A stretch of DNA of 50,403 bases, taken from positions 1-50,403 of the forward strand of contig JANSYC010000026.1 of NCBI GenBank assembly GCA_024742605.1, in the 5' to 3' direction. Below, piece after piece: positions 35,479 to 43,150 of this stretch (positions are counted from its first letter, which is position 1; each line of letters opens with the position of its first letter). The notes under the pieces are model-generated. The model did not search any database and was not told where the DNA came from. It saw nothing but the letters and a program-made list of their open reading frames with translations. The translations under genes were made by a program, and so were the position numbers. Origin of the DNA: Alphaproteobacteria bacterium. GTDB taxonomy: Bacteria; Pseudomonadota; Alphaproteobacteria; Thalassobaculales; Thalassobaculaceae.

Positions 35479-36920
35479 CTCTCCAACACCCATGTGTCCT
35501 TTGATCCGCCGCCTTGGCTGGAGTTCACCACCAGCGAGCCCCGCCGGAGCGCCACCCGCGTCAGTCCGCCGGGCAGCACCCAGGTGTCCTTGCCGGTAAC
35601 AACGAAGGGACGCAGGTCGACATGGCGCGGCTCGACCATGCCGTCGATCAGGGTCGGGCAGACCGACAGGTCGATCATCGGCTGGCTGATGAAATTCGAG
35701 GGATCGTCGATTACCTTGGCCCGGATCTCGTCCAGTTCGGCCGCGCTGGCCCGGGGGCCGATCACGATCCCGTAGCCGCCGGATTCGCCGACTGGCTTGA
35801 TCACCAACTCGTCCAGGTGGTCGAGGGTGTATTTCAGACCCTCCGGCTCCCGGCAGATGTGGGTCTCCACATTGTCGAGGATCGGCTCCTCGTCCAGGTA
35901 GTATCTGATGATCCGCGGCATGTAGGCGTAGACCGCCTTGTCGTCGGCGCAGCCGGTCCCGACCGCATTCGCGAGCCCGACATTGCCCTTCGCATAAGCG
36001 CCGAACAGGCCGGGCACGCCGAGCAGGCTCTCCGGATTGAACACTTCGGGGTCCAGGAAGGCATCGTCGAGTCGGCGATAGATCGCGTGCACCGCAGCCA
36101 GACCGGCGGTCGTCTTCATGAAGACGTGGTCGTTCTCGACCACCAGGTCGTTGCCTTCGACCAAAGGCACGCCCATTTCACGCGCCAGAAACACGTGCTC
36201 GAAATAGGCCGAATTGAACACGCCGGGGGACAGCAGCACGACCTGCGGGTCGTCCACATGCGCGGGCGCCAGATCCGTCACCGCCTCCAGCAGCTTCTGG
36301 CCGTAATTGCTGACCGGCCGGATCGGCATTTCCTCCATCAGTTCAGGAAACGTCCGCAGCATCATGTGCCGGTTCTCGACCACATAGGACACGCCGGAGG
36401 GGGTGCGGGCATTGTCTTCCAGCACCTTGAACCGGCCCTGGCCGTCCCGCACCAGATCGACGCCGCAAACGTTGACGTAGTTGTTATGCGGCACGGCGAC
36501 GCCGCGCATCTGCTCGCGATAGTACGGATTGCCGAACACCAGTTCTGCCGGGATCAGGCCGTCCTTGATGATCCGTGCCTCGTGGTAGACGTCGTGCAGG
36601 AACGCGTTGATCGCGGTGACCCGCTGTTTCGAGCCGCTCTCGATGGTGTCCCAGTCATCCGCCGAGAGAATCCTCGGAAGGACGTCGAACGGCAGAATCC
36701 TGTCGATCGCGTCGCGCTCCGAATACACCGTGAAGGTGATGCCCAGATTGTAAAGCTCCCGTTCCGCCAGATCCGCCCGGCGCATCAGTTCCGTCAGGCT
36801 GAAGCCTGCAAGCCGGGTCCGCAGATCATCTCCATGGCTGGAAGACGCACCGCCACCGCCCAGAATTTCACACCAGTGCGGTCCCCTGTTGTAGGCCGCG
36901 AGTAGATCGTCACCCGTCAT
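35475..36920 (-). CDS. Circularly permuted ATP-grasp family type 2 protein (DUF404/DUF407)
   Basis: A 481-residue ATP-grasp-fold ligase of the circularly permuted type. GVDLVRDGQGRFKVLEDNARTPSGVSYVVENR is the central catalytic block; LLSPGVFNSAYFEH and LVEGNDLVV follow; VIKPVGESGGYGIVIGP is the nucleotide-binding loop; LRPFVVTGKDTWVLPGGLTRVA closes the domain. Such enzymes should make an amide bond with ATP, but substrates are unknown. The ATG at 36920 has GGGGAAG upstream and fits family length. It is followed by alpha-E and then by bpt; the usual transglutaminase-like partner is not adjacent. Confidence 0.92.
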   Translation of the reverse strand: MTGDDLLAAYNRGPHWCEILGGGGASSSHGDDLRTRLAGFSLTELMRRADLAERELYNLGITFTVYSERDAIDRILPFDVLPRILSADDWDTIESGSKQRVTAINAFLHDVYHEARIIKDGLIPAELVFGNPYYREQMRGVAVPHNNYVNVCGVDLVRDGQGRFKVLEDNARTPSGVSYVVENRHMMLRTFPELMEEMPIRPVSNYGQKLLEAVTDLAPAHVDDPQVVLLSPGVFNSAYFEHVFLAREMGVPLVEGNDLVVENDHVFMKTTAGLAAVHAIYRRLDDAFLDPEVFNPESLLGVPGLFGAYAKGNVGLANAVGTGCADDKAVYAYMPRIIRYYLDEEPILDNVETHICREPEGLKYTLDHLDELVIKPVGESGGYGIVIGPRASAAELDEIRAKVIDDPSNFISQPMIDLSVCPTLIDGMVEPRHVDLRPFVVTGKDTWVLPGGLTRVALRRGSLVVNSSQGGGSKDTWVLER

Positions 36921-37118
36921 ATTCTTCCCCACCGGAGCCGCGCAGGTGGCGGCATCCTTGGTTGCATACGAAGTCGTAGGTTGCGGACCGGACCATCCGG
37001 TTGGAGAGAGCTTTCGCAGCGGGCATCCAGCACTCCCGGTCACGCAGATAGACGCCGAGACTTCATTAAAATGAGCTTTTTCAAACCTAGGGTAACATCC
37101 GGCACTGCACAACCGGAC

Positions 37119-37137
37119 CGGCGGATTTCCTCCGCCG
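37119..37137 (-). terminator. Hairpin downstream of motB, possible terminator
   Basis: CGGCGGA (37119-37125) and TCCGCCG (37131-37137) form a 7-bp perfect stem with a 5-base loop, 45 bp after the motB stop. There is no strong U-tract, so it may instead be an mRNA 3'-end stabiliser. Confidence 0.3.
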
Positions 37138-37181
37138 CACCGCAGAGGCGTCCGTCGGTCGGCCGGGTCGGTTCGGCCGGG

Positions 37182-38384
37182 TCAGTTCGGTTGGGTGGCG
37201 GGTGGCGGGGTCCCGCTGTCCCGTGCGGTATCGCCGACCGGGGCGGGCGACGGAGTGCTGGTGACGGGAGGCTGGACGGGCGCCAGAGGTGCCGGCGCCG
37301 GCGGACCGCCGCCGGGCGGCAAAGGCGGGGATCCGTCGGCTGGCAGGGCCGGGCCGCCACCTTGGACGGCTGCATCCGCATCGGCCGGGGCAGGGGCGCC
37401 GTCATCGGCGTCCTGCCGGGCCTTTTCTTCCGTGGCCAGGGACAAAGCCTGTGCGTCGTCCGCGCCGATAGAGAGGAGAGTGACGGAAATCCGTCGGTTC
37501 GCCGGGTCGAACGGGTCCTCGGGGATCAGCGGCTCGCGATCGGCCCGGCCGACCACCTTCTGCACCCGGTCCTTGGGCACCCCGGCGGTTTCCAGGAACC
37601 GACGCGAGGCGTCGGCGCGCGCACTCGAAAGTGAGAAGTTGTCGTTCGGCGATCCGGGGGCGAAGGGGACCGCGTCGGTGTGGCCGGAAATCTCGATCTT
37701 CTGGGGCATGTCCTTGATGATATTGGCCACGGCCAGAAGCAGTTCCTGGGTCTTGTCCGACATTCCGGCGCTGCCGCTTTCGAACAGGGCATAGCGCTCC
37801 TGGTCGAGCAACTGGATCCGCAAGCCCTCCGTGGTCTGTTCGACCTTGATGCTGTCCTCCAGCTCCGCGAGGCCGGGCGTGTTCTCGATCGCCTCCTGCA
37901 GCTGTTCGGCGACCTGCTCGAACTGCCGGTCTTCGCGTTCCTGAAGCAGGCGCTCGATCTCGGCCTGGTTGATCGTGCCTTCCTCGTCCTCGCGGGATCC
38001 CAGGCGGCTCTCGATGTTCTCGGGATCGTCGCTGTCCGGGTCGGTCCGCTCGGTCCGCTCGGCCTGCGGACGGGCGGTCTGCGGGGTGGTGATCATCGGA
38101 GGCGAGCCCTGGGACTTCAGGGCGCCCGGCACCGTGATCGAGGTGCCGCCCAGCACGCCGCCGGAGCCGGACCGGGTGGCGCGGGAAATCGCGGTCGGGT
38201 CGAAATAGTTGGAGATGCCCATCTTCTGTTCTTCGGTGGTCGCGTTGAGCAGCCACAGAAGCAGGAAGAAGGCCATCATCGCCGTCACGAAGTCGGCATA
38301 GGCCACCTTCCAGGCGCCGCCATGGTGTCCGCCATGGCCGCCCTTCTTGACCTTCTTGATGACGATGGACGCGTGATTATCCAC
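37182..38384 (-). CDS. motB: Flagellar motor stator protein MotB
   Basis: A 400-residue MotB, the peptidoglycan-anchored half of the stator. One transmembrane helix, KVAYADFVTAMMAFFLLLWL, holds D31, the proton-binding aspartate. A ~150-residue acidic linker leads to an OmpA-like domain with ISGHTDAVPF and NFSLSSARADASRRFLE. After the OmpA domain there is an unusual Pro/Ala-rich tail of about 80 residues. The GTG at 38384 with GGGAGAGAG upstream is preferred; a TTG at 38399 lacks a site. The start overlaps the stop of a small upstream frame by eight bases. Confidence 0.92.
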   Translation of the reverse strand: MDNHASIVIKKVKKGGHGGHHGGAWKVAYADFVTAMMAFFLLLWLLNATTEEQKMGISNYFDPTAISRATRSGSGGVLGGTSITVPGALKSQGSPPMITTPQTARPQAERTERTDPDSDDPENIESRLGSREDEEGTINQAEIERLLQEREDRQFEQVAEQLQEAIENTPGLAELEDSIKVEQTTEGLRIQLLDQERYALFESGSAGMSDKTQELLLAVANIIKDMPQKIEISGHTDAVPFAPGSPNDNFSLSSARADASRRFLETAGVPKDRVQKVVGRADREPLIPEDPFDPANRRISVTLLSIGADDAQALSLATEEKARQDADDGAPAPADADAAVQGGGPALPADGSPPLPPGGGPPAPAPLAPVQPPVTSTPSPAPVGDTARDSGTPPPATQPN

Positions 38385-38523
38385 CCAGCTCTCTCCCAAC
38401 GGTCGGCTCGACCGGTTTGTCCCAACCCTGGATCAACTCTCGCACCGCAAGCTTAACAATTTGCGACGCGTCTCCTGCGGCAAAGACGCTACGCAAGATT
38501 GGGGCCAGTGCCCGAGGATTCAA
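38377..38523 (-). CDS. Probable micro-gene between motA and motB (48 aa)
   Basis: A 48-residue frame filling the gap between the motA stop (38541) and motB. Read from TTG at 38523 it has GGAGG six bases upstream; an ATG six bases earlier touches that GGAGG directly. The peptide starts NPRALAPILRSVFAAGD and continues ASQIVKLAVRELIQGWDKP, an amphipathic helix-like pattern with sensible composition, unlike shadow frames. Its TAA overlaps the motB GTG region, so motB could be translationally coupled to it. No family is recognised. Function is unknown; a stator-related role is only inferred from place. Confidence 0.5.
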   Translation of the reverse strand: MNPRALAPILRSVFAAGDASQIVKLAVRELIQGWDKPVEPTVGRELGG

Positions 38524-38540
38524 CCGCATCCTCCGGGGGG

Positions 38541-39401
38541 TTAGACGGGCGGCAGGGCGGCGACCGCTTCTTCGACTTCGTAAAAGGACGGGCGGTCCTT
38601 GTGCAAAAGCGCCTTGCGGGCGAACTCGACCGAAACGGCCGGCGCGTAGCCCGAGACATGGGCCAACAGACCCGCGCGGATGCATCCGAGATACTTGGCG
38701 TCGGCCTGGAAGGTCGCGGATATGGACGCCGCCAGCGGGCTGACGAAGCCATAGGCCAGCAGAATGCCGAGGAAGGTTCCGACCAGCGCGCCGCCGATCA
38801 GCTTGCCCAGCACCTCCGGTGGCTCGGTGATCGAGCCCATGGTCTTGATGATGCCGAGCACGGCGGCCACGATTCCCAAGGCGGGGAACCCGTCGCCCAT
38901 GGTCTGGTAGGCGCTCTGAATCAGGGCATCCTCGGCGTGGTGGGTCTCCAGTTCCTCGTCCAGGAGATCGGCCAGCTCATGCGGATTGTCGGTGCCGAGC
39001 GTCATCATCCGCAGATAGTCGCAGAGGAACTCGAGCGCATGGTGATCGGCAGAGAACCGCGGGAAGGCCTGGAACAGACTGCTCTCCTCGGGGCGCTCGA
39101 TATGCGCTTCGATCGCAAGCATGCCTTTGGTCTTGGCCAGCTTGAAGATCGCGTATAGCAGGGACAGCAGCTCCAGATAGTCATCCTTGCTGTACTTGGG
39201 ACCCCGGAGCGCCGCCTTGAACGCGTACCCGGCCTTGCCAAGCACGAATTTCGGGTTGGCGGTGATGAAGGCGCCGACGCCGGCGCCGCCGATGATCACC
39301 AGCTCGAACGGCTGCCAAAGTGGCGCGAGCTTGCCGCCCATGGCCATGTAGCCACCGATGACGCAGACGGTCACGACGACCCATCCGATGATAACGAACA
39401 T
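38541..39401 (-). CDS. motA: Flagellar motor stator protein MotA
   Basis: A 286-residue MotA, the ion-channel half of the stator. Four membrane helices can be seen: IIGWVVVTVCVIGGYMAMGG, FELVIIGGAGVGAFI, and the pair PALGIVAAVLGIIKTMGSI and LIGGALVGTFLGILLAYGFV. The cytoplasmic loop carries the charged torque-generating region, including RPEESSLF. The C-terminal HKDRPSFYEVEEAV is a MotA signature. The ATG at 39401 follows GGAG. It is the first gene of motA, micro-gene, motB. Confidence 0.94.
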   Translation of the reverse strand: MFVIIGWVVVTVCVIGGYMAMGGKLAPLWQPFELVIIGGAGVGAFITANPKFVLGKAGYAFKAALRGPKYSKDDYLELLSLLYAIFKLAKTKGMLAIEAHIERPEESSLFQAFPRFSADHHALEFLCDYLRMMTLGTDNPHELADLLDEELETHHAEDALIQSAYQTMGDGFPALGIVAAVLGIIKTMGSITEPPEVLGKLIGGALVGTFLGILLAYGFVSPLAASISATFQADAKYLGCIRAGLLAHVSGYAPAVSVEFARKALLHKDRPSFYEVEEAVAALPPV

Positions 39402-39673
39402 GCGCGAAGCTCCATTTGGGTGCCCGTCACAAGGGACGTGCATCGCTAATCATTACCCTATCTTTCGCGAAGATGCGCGATTTCACAAGAAAATCCGCCA
39501 ACATAATGAAATCGTGATGATTGTTTCGGGACCTGTCCGCCCTATTTCCGAGCATGCCGTTTGAATCAGTCCGGCCTTCGGAGTATCAGACAGGTTCACG
39601 TTCGCAGCACCGACCCGGGGCCGAACCGCCGCGGATCGCGGTCGGGCCGTGGTTCGGGCAGATGAGAGATGGC

Positions 39674-40174
39674 ATGTCCGCTGATTTAGATGCCGAGGTC
39701 GATCGGTCCGATTTCAAGGCCGTCCTGGGGCGCTGGGCCACCGGGGTCGCGGTGGTGACGACACGTCTTCCGGACGGGCGCCTTGCCGGGCTCACCGTGA
39801 ACAGCTTCGCGTCGGTCTCGCTCGATCCGCCGCTGGTGCTGTTCAGCATCGGCCGGGACGCGGGGAGTTTCGAGGCGTTCGGGAAGACCGGGTGTTTCGC
39901 GGTCAACCTGCTGCGTCAGGATCAGGCCGAGGTCTCCAACCGCTTCGCGGACCCGGATGCCGAACGGTTCGCGGTCGACCGGACCGAGAAATGGATCACC
40001 GGGGCCCCGATCCTGTCGGATGCCCTGGCCGCCCTCGATTGCGACGTGCACGCGCGGCACGAGGGCGGGGATCATGTGATCATTGTCGGGCACGTCCGGA
40101 AGCTGAAGGTGCTGAACGACGGCCACCCGCTCGGCTACTGGCTCGGTGGCTATCGGGCCCTGTCCTCGCTTTAG
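39674..40174 (+). CDS. Flavin reductase-like protein (HpaC/DIM6-NTAB family)
   Basis: A 166-residue split-barrel FMN-binding protein. FKAVLGRWATGVAVVTTRLP and LAGLTVNSFASVSLDPPLVLFSI are the family signature, and FAVNLLRQDQAEVSNRFA and GGDHVIIVGHV follow. Such enzymes reduce FMN or FAD with NAD(P)H for partner monooxygenases. No two-component oxygenase is adjacent; a halogenase-like flavoprotein lies about 38 kb away, and any link is speculative. ATG at 39674 has GAGAG upstream; ATG at 39662 is an alternative. Confidence 0.88.
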   Translation: MSADLDAEVDRSDFKAVLGRWATGVAVVTTRLPDGRLAGLTVNSFASVSLDPPLVLFSIGRDAGSFEAFGKTGCFAVNLLRQDQAEVSNRFADPDAERFAVDRTEKWITGAPILSDALAALDCDVHARHEGGDHVIIVGHVRKLKVLNDGHPLGYWLGGYRALSSL

Positions 40175-40197
40175 GAGACAGGTGCCGCAAAACAGGA

Positions 40198-40749
40198 TCA
40201 GTCTGGCGACGGTGACGGCGTGCCCATCAGGTCGTCGCCCATCAGGTCCTCGATGAACAGCGAGAGAAGCTGGGTGCGGCTGGCGACACCGGCCTTGGCG
40301 TAGACCTTGGCCAGTTGAACCCGGACCGTGCTGGCCGACGCGCCGCGCAGCTCCGCGATCTCGGCGACCTCGAATCCCTTGATCGTCAGCAGCGCCACAT
40401 TCGCCTCGGACACGGTCAGCCCCCAGCGGTCGAAATAGGTCTCGATCACCTCGGCCAGCGCGCCGGACGCGATGGACAGGGCTGTCTCGGCCCGCCTGAT
40501 GCGGTCCAGGGTGCGCCGGATTTCCAGCGCCCCGAAAACCACGCCGAGGACCAGGGCGACTGCGATCACGGCCTCGAAGGCGGTATGGGCATCCGCCCCG
40601 TCCCAGGTGAAATCCGCCGTCACATCGGCCACGAAGAAGACGGCGCACACGGCCTGCACGGCCACCAGGGCGGCCAGCAGTCCGGCCCGACGCGGCGCCG
40701 GACCGGTCTTGCGGGTAGGGGCGGTCGGCCGGGCATCGGTTTCGGTCAC
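40198..40749 (-). CDS. Membrane-anchored LuxR-type transcriptional regulator
   Basis: A 183-residue protein with two N-terminal transmembrane helices (about residues 23-45 and 58-78) joined by a short loop with Trp and acidic residues, then a helical linker (ALEIRRTLDRIRRAETAL) and a LuxR/GerE DNA-binding domain, LTVSEANVALLTIKGFEVAEIAELRG-ASASTVRVQLAKVYAKAG. There is no receiver or sensor domain. This is a one-component regulator design in which the membrane part may sense a partner. The start is GTG and overlaps the cytochrome stop by four bases, so it is the third gene of the PepSY-cytochrome unit. Confidence 0.85.
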   Translation of the reverse strand: MTETDARPTAPTRKTGPAPRRAGLLAALVAVQAVCAVFFVADVTADFTWDGADAHTAFEAVIAVALVLGVVFGALEIRRTLDRIRRAETALSIASGALAEVIETYFDRWGLTVSEANVALLTIKGFEVAEIAELRGASASTVRVQLAKVYAKAGVASRTQLLSLFIEDLMGDDLMGTPSPSPD

Positions 40750-41303
40750 TCGGGTCCTCGTGATCTCCGCCGGAAGGTCATGTTGCGGATCAGGTTAACA
40801 CCCGACAGCCGAGATTCCAGAACAACCCCGCAGATATGGCCGAAGGCGAGCAGCAGAAGCAGATTGGCGGCAACCTCGTGGACGTCCTCCAGTTCTGAGA
40901 TGTGAAAGACCTCCAGTCCGATCCCGGTTGCGACCACGACGGCGAGTGCGCCCCACATGGCATAGACCATCAGGACGCCGATCGGATTGTGCGAGCGCTG
41001 CTCCGGGTGCTCGCCCCTCAGCAGACCTTTGCCATAGGCCAGCGCCTTGGAAAGACTTGGGGGGAACGAGGAGAACCGCGCCTCCTCGGTCCCGACGATG
41101 CCCCAGAGGACCCGCAGGGCCAGCATCGCCAGGGCCACGTAGCCGATCCAGTTGTGAAGCTGGGACTCCTCTTCGATGATCAGGCCGTTAAGCAGGACCG
41201 AGAGGGCGATGACCCAATGGGTCACGCGCACGACCGGGTCCCATTTCACCCCCTTTGACGGGGGGTGAGCCGAGCCCGAGAGGGTTTCCGACGGCTGGGA
41301 CAT
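40746..41303 (-). CDS. Cytochrome b561/Ni-Fe hydrogenase-type b-type cytochrome
   Basis: A 185-residue membrane cytochrome b. Four helices: the first with RVTHWVIALSVLLNGL, then HNWIGYVALAMLALRVLWGIVG, then VLMVYAMWGALAVVVATGI, and HEVAANLLLLLAFGHICGVVLES. The histidines at these positions are the expected bis-His heme ligands, and GVKWDPVVRVTHW is the common N-terminal signature. It should pass electrons between the quinone pool and a periplasmic partner. It starts inside the stop of the PepSY gene (TGATG) and ends overlapping the LuxR gene. Confidence 0.9.
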   Translation of the reverse strand: MSQPSETLSGSAHPPSKGVKWDPVVRVTHWVIALSVLLNGLIIEEESQLHNWIGYVALAMLALRVLWGIVGTEEARFSSFPPSLSKALAYGKGLLRGEHPEQRSHNPIGVLMVYAMWGALAVVVATGIGLEVFHISELEDVHEVAANLLLLLAFGHICGVVLESRLSGVNLIRNMTFRRRSRGPE

Positions 41304-41578
41304 CAGTCGTCATCCTCCATGGCGACGATCGCGCCGCTGGTCGGATCGATCTTCAGTTCCTGCCGGCGGCCATCCCTGATGACCTTGACCTCGATCCTGC
41401 CGTGCTCGTGCTCGTATTCGACAATCTTGTAGCCGTTCTCGGCCAGGGCGCTGGAGATCTGCTCGGCTGTGGTGCCCAGGACCGCGCCCATCACCGGTTC
41501 GACGGCCAGGGCCGGGGTGGCTATGGCGGCGGCGAGCAGGGTGGATGCGACCAGGCTTCTCGAATAACGGGTTCGCAT
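41303..41578 (-). CDS. PepSY domain periplasmic protein
   Basis: A 91-residue exported protein: a Sec signal peptide up to about ATPALA, then a single PepSY domain, MGAVLGTTAEQISSALAENGYKIVEYEHE, with the IEVKVIRDGRRQELKIDPTSGAIV hairpin. Small PepSY proteins of this type are often coded with cytochrome b561 and a regulator and may bind metal or heme at the acidic/His loop. The ATG has GAGGAG six bases upstream. It is first in the three-gene unit. Confidence 0.9.
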   Translation of the reverse strand: MRTRYSRSLVASTLLAAAIATPALAVEPVMGAVLGTTAEQISSALAENGYKIVEYEHEHGRIEVKVIRDGRRQELKIDPTSGAIVAMEDDD

Positions 41579-41670
41579 TTTCGACTCCTCGGGTTCGGGA
41601 ACGTCGACGGGATGTCGGCGTCCGTCTTCCCGATGTGAGCCATTCCCCGGCCTCCCACTATTGCCGTTCC

Positions 41671-41702
41671 GCTTACGTCGTCGTCTGTAAGCGCAAGCTT
41701 AC
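41671..41702. promoter_or_regulatory. Palindrome and half-site upstream of the PepSY-cytochrome-LuxR unit
   Basis: GTAAGC (41687-41692) and GCTTAC (41697-41702) form a 6-4-6 perfect palindrome, and another GCTTAC half-site stands at 41671-41676, ten bases before it. The array is ~95 bp upstream of the PepSY start and overlaps the end of the threonine ammonia-lyase gene. It looks like a dimeric regulator's operator. Confidence 0.5.
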
Positions 41703-42961
41703 GGCCCGATCCCGTCAACCCCGGTGGAGCCGAGCAGACGGGCGGGCAGTCCGCTGGCCTCGAAGGTGGAGAGCAGTTCCCGGACATGCTCGGCATTGCG
41801 CGTCTCCACCACGCAGTCGAGATCGGCCTGCTTGACCGGCACATCCTGGAAAAGCCGGTGGTGATAGACCTCAACGATATTCCCGCCGGTATCGCCGATC
41901 ATCTGGGCGATCCGCGCCAGCACGCCGGGTTCGTCCGGGATCTCGATCCGAAGCCGGATCAGCCGACCGTCGGCGACCAGCCCCCGCATGAGGGCCGAGG
42001 CCAGGATGCGGGTGTCGATGTTGCCGCCGCAGATCACCACCCCGACATCGCGGCCGGCGAACCGGTCCGGCGCCTGAAGCAGGGCGGCGATGCCGGCGGC
42101 GCCGGCGCCTTCGGCCACGATCCGCTGCTGTTCCACCAGGATCTGCACCGCGCGCTCGATCTGCCGCTCCGGCACCGGAATGATCTCATCCACCATCTCC
42201 GCGATGATCGCCCGGGTCAGCACCCCGGGTGATTTGACGGCGATTCCTTCGGCCAGGGTGGCCTGCCCGAAGCGCGGTTCCAGCCCGTTGATCGCCTGGT
42301 ACATCGAGGCGAAGCTGTCGACCTGCACGCCGATCAGCCGGATTTCGGGCTTGAGCGCGCGGGCGGCGATCGCGATGCCGGACATCAGCCCGCCGCCGCC
42401 GATCGGCACCAGCAGGGTGTCCAGGTCCGGCCGGTCGGCCAGCATCTCCAGCGCCACCGTGCCCTGGCCGCGGATCACGTCCCGGTCGTCATAGGGGTGC
42501 ACCAGGCACAGATTTTCCTCGGCGATCAGCCGTTCTGTCACGTCCCTGCAGTCGGCCAGGGTGCGCCCTTCCAGGACCACCCGCGCGCCGAACTGGCGGG
42601 TGCGCTCGACCTTGGAGAAGGGGGTGGTGGCCGGCATGACAATGGTGGCCGGAATTCCCATGCGGGCCGCGTGATACGCGACTCCCTGGGCATGATTTCC
42701 GGCCGACATGGCGATCACGCCGCGGGTGCGTTCCGACTCGGTCAGGGCCGAAAGCTTCGTGAAGGCGCCGCGGGCCTTGAAGGAGTTGGCATGCTGCAGG
42801 TTCTCGAGCTTCAGATGCAGGGTGCAGCCGAACTGGTGCGACAGTGTGGGCGCGGACACCAGCGGGGTGCGGATCAAGGCGTCCCCGAAAGCTGCGGCCG
42901 CCTCCTGGATGTCCGCGAGGGCAAGATTGTCGGTGCGAGGGAAACTGGGGACGTCGGTCAT
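41699..42961 (-). CDS. Threonine ammonia-lyase
   Basis: A 420-residue PLP enzyme that converts threonine to 2-oxobutanoate and ammonia. KLENLQHANSFKARGA carries the PLP lysine K62; SAGNHAQG is the phosphate/substrate loop; PIGGGGLMSGIA is the glycine loop. A C-terminal ACT domain (LRIEIPDEPGVLARIAQMIGD-TGGNIVEVYH) suggests allosteric control. With one ACT domain and ~420 residues it matches the IlvA-short/TdcB-like form common in alphaproteobacteria; whether it serves isoleucine synthesis or threonine breakdown is not decidable here. The ATG follows GGGAG; frames further up are non-coding. Confidence 0.92.
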   Translation of the reverse strand: MTDVPSFPRTDNLALADIQEAAAAFGDALIRTPLVSAPTLSHQFGCTLHLKLENLQHANSFKARGAFTKLSALTESERTRGVIAMSAGNHAQGVAYHAARMGIPATIVMPATTPFSKVERTRQFGARVVLEGRTLADCRDVTERLIAEENLCLVHPYDDRDVIRGQGTVALEMLADRPDLDTLLVPIGGGGLMSGIAIAARALKPEIRLIGVQVDSFASMYQAINGLEPRFGQATLAEGIAVKSPGVLTRAIIAEMVDEIIPVPERQIERAVQILVEQQRIVAEGAGAAGIAALLQAPDRFAGRDVGVVICGGNIDTRILASALMRGLVADGRLIRLRIEIPDEPGVLARIAQMIGDTGGNIVEVYHHRLFQDVPVKQADLDCVVETRNAEHVRELLSTFEASGLPARLLGSTGVDGIGP

Positions 42962-43055
42962 CTGCGGAACTCCCGAAGGGGCTGAATTTTGAGCATGATG
43001 GGCCCGCCGGTCCGGAAAATGTGTTCCGTAGACGCCTTGACATGACGGAGTCCCT

Positions 43056-43084
43056 TTGGATCGCGCGGCAACTGGTGCTATTCT
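43056..43084 (+). promoter_or_regulatory. Candidate sigma70 promoter of the outer-membrane protein gene
   Basis: TTGGAT (43056-43061) and TATTCT (43079-43084) are 17 bp apart and lie ~65 bp upstream of the barrel-protein start, reading toward it. Partial consensus match. Confidence 0.45.
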
Positions 43085-43150
43085 CGTCTGAGGGAGTGGG
43101 GCGCTCGGCTCGGTCAAACCGCAAAAAAGGCGGTATCTATTGGGAGCACG

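Noticed and set aside
35514-36905. 463-codon open frame opposite the ATP-grasp gene
   Set aside because: Sense frame has clear ATP-grasp motifs, ribosome site and coupling to alpha-E; the antisense frame has none.
38400-38540. motA-motB gap as plain non-coding spacer
   Set aside because: The gap is filled by a frame with ribosome site and stop/start overlap with motB, so a micro-gene was listed instead.
39474-39481. TTCGCGAA palindrome upstream of motA as a flagellar promoter element
   Set aside because: No sigma28 or sigma54 promoter pattern surrounds it and 8-bp CG palindromes are frequent in GC-rich DNA.
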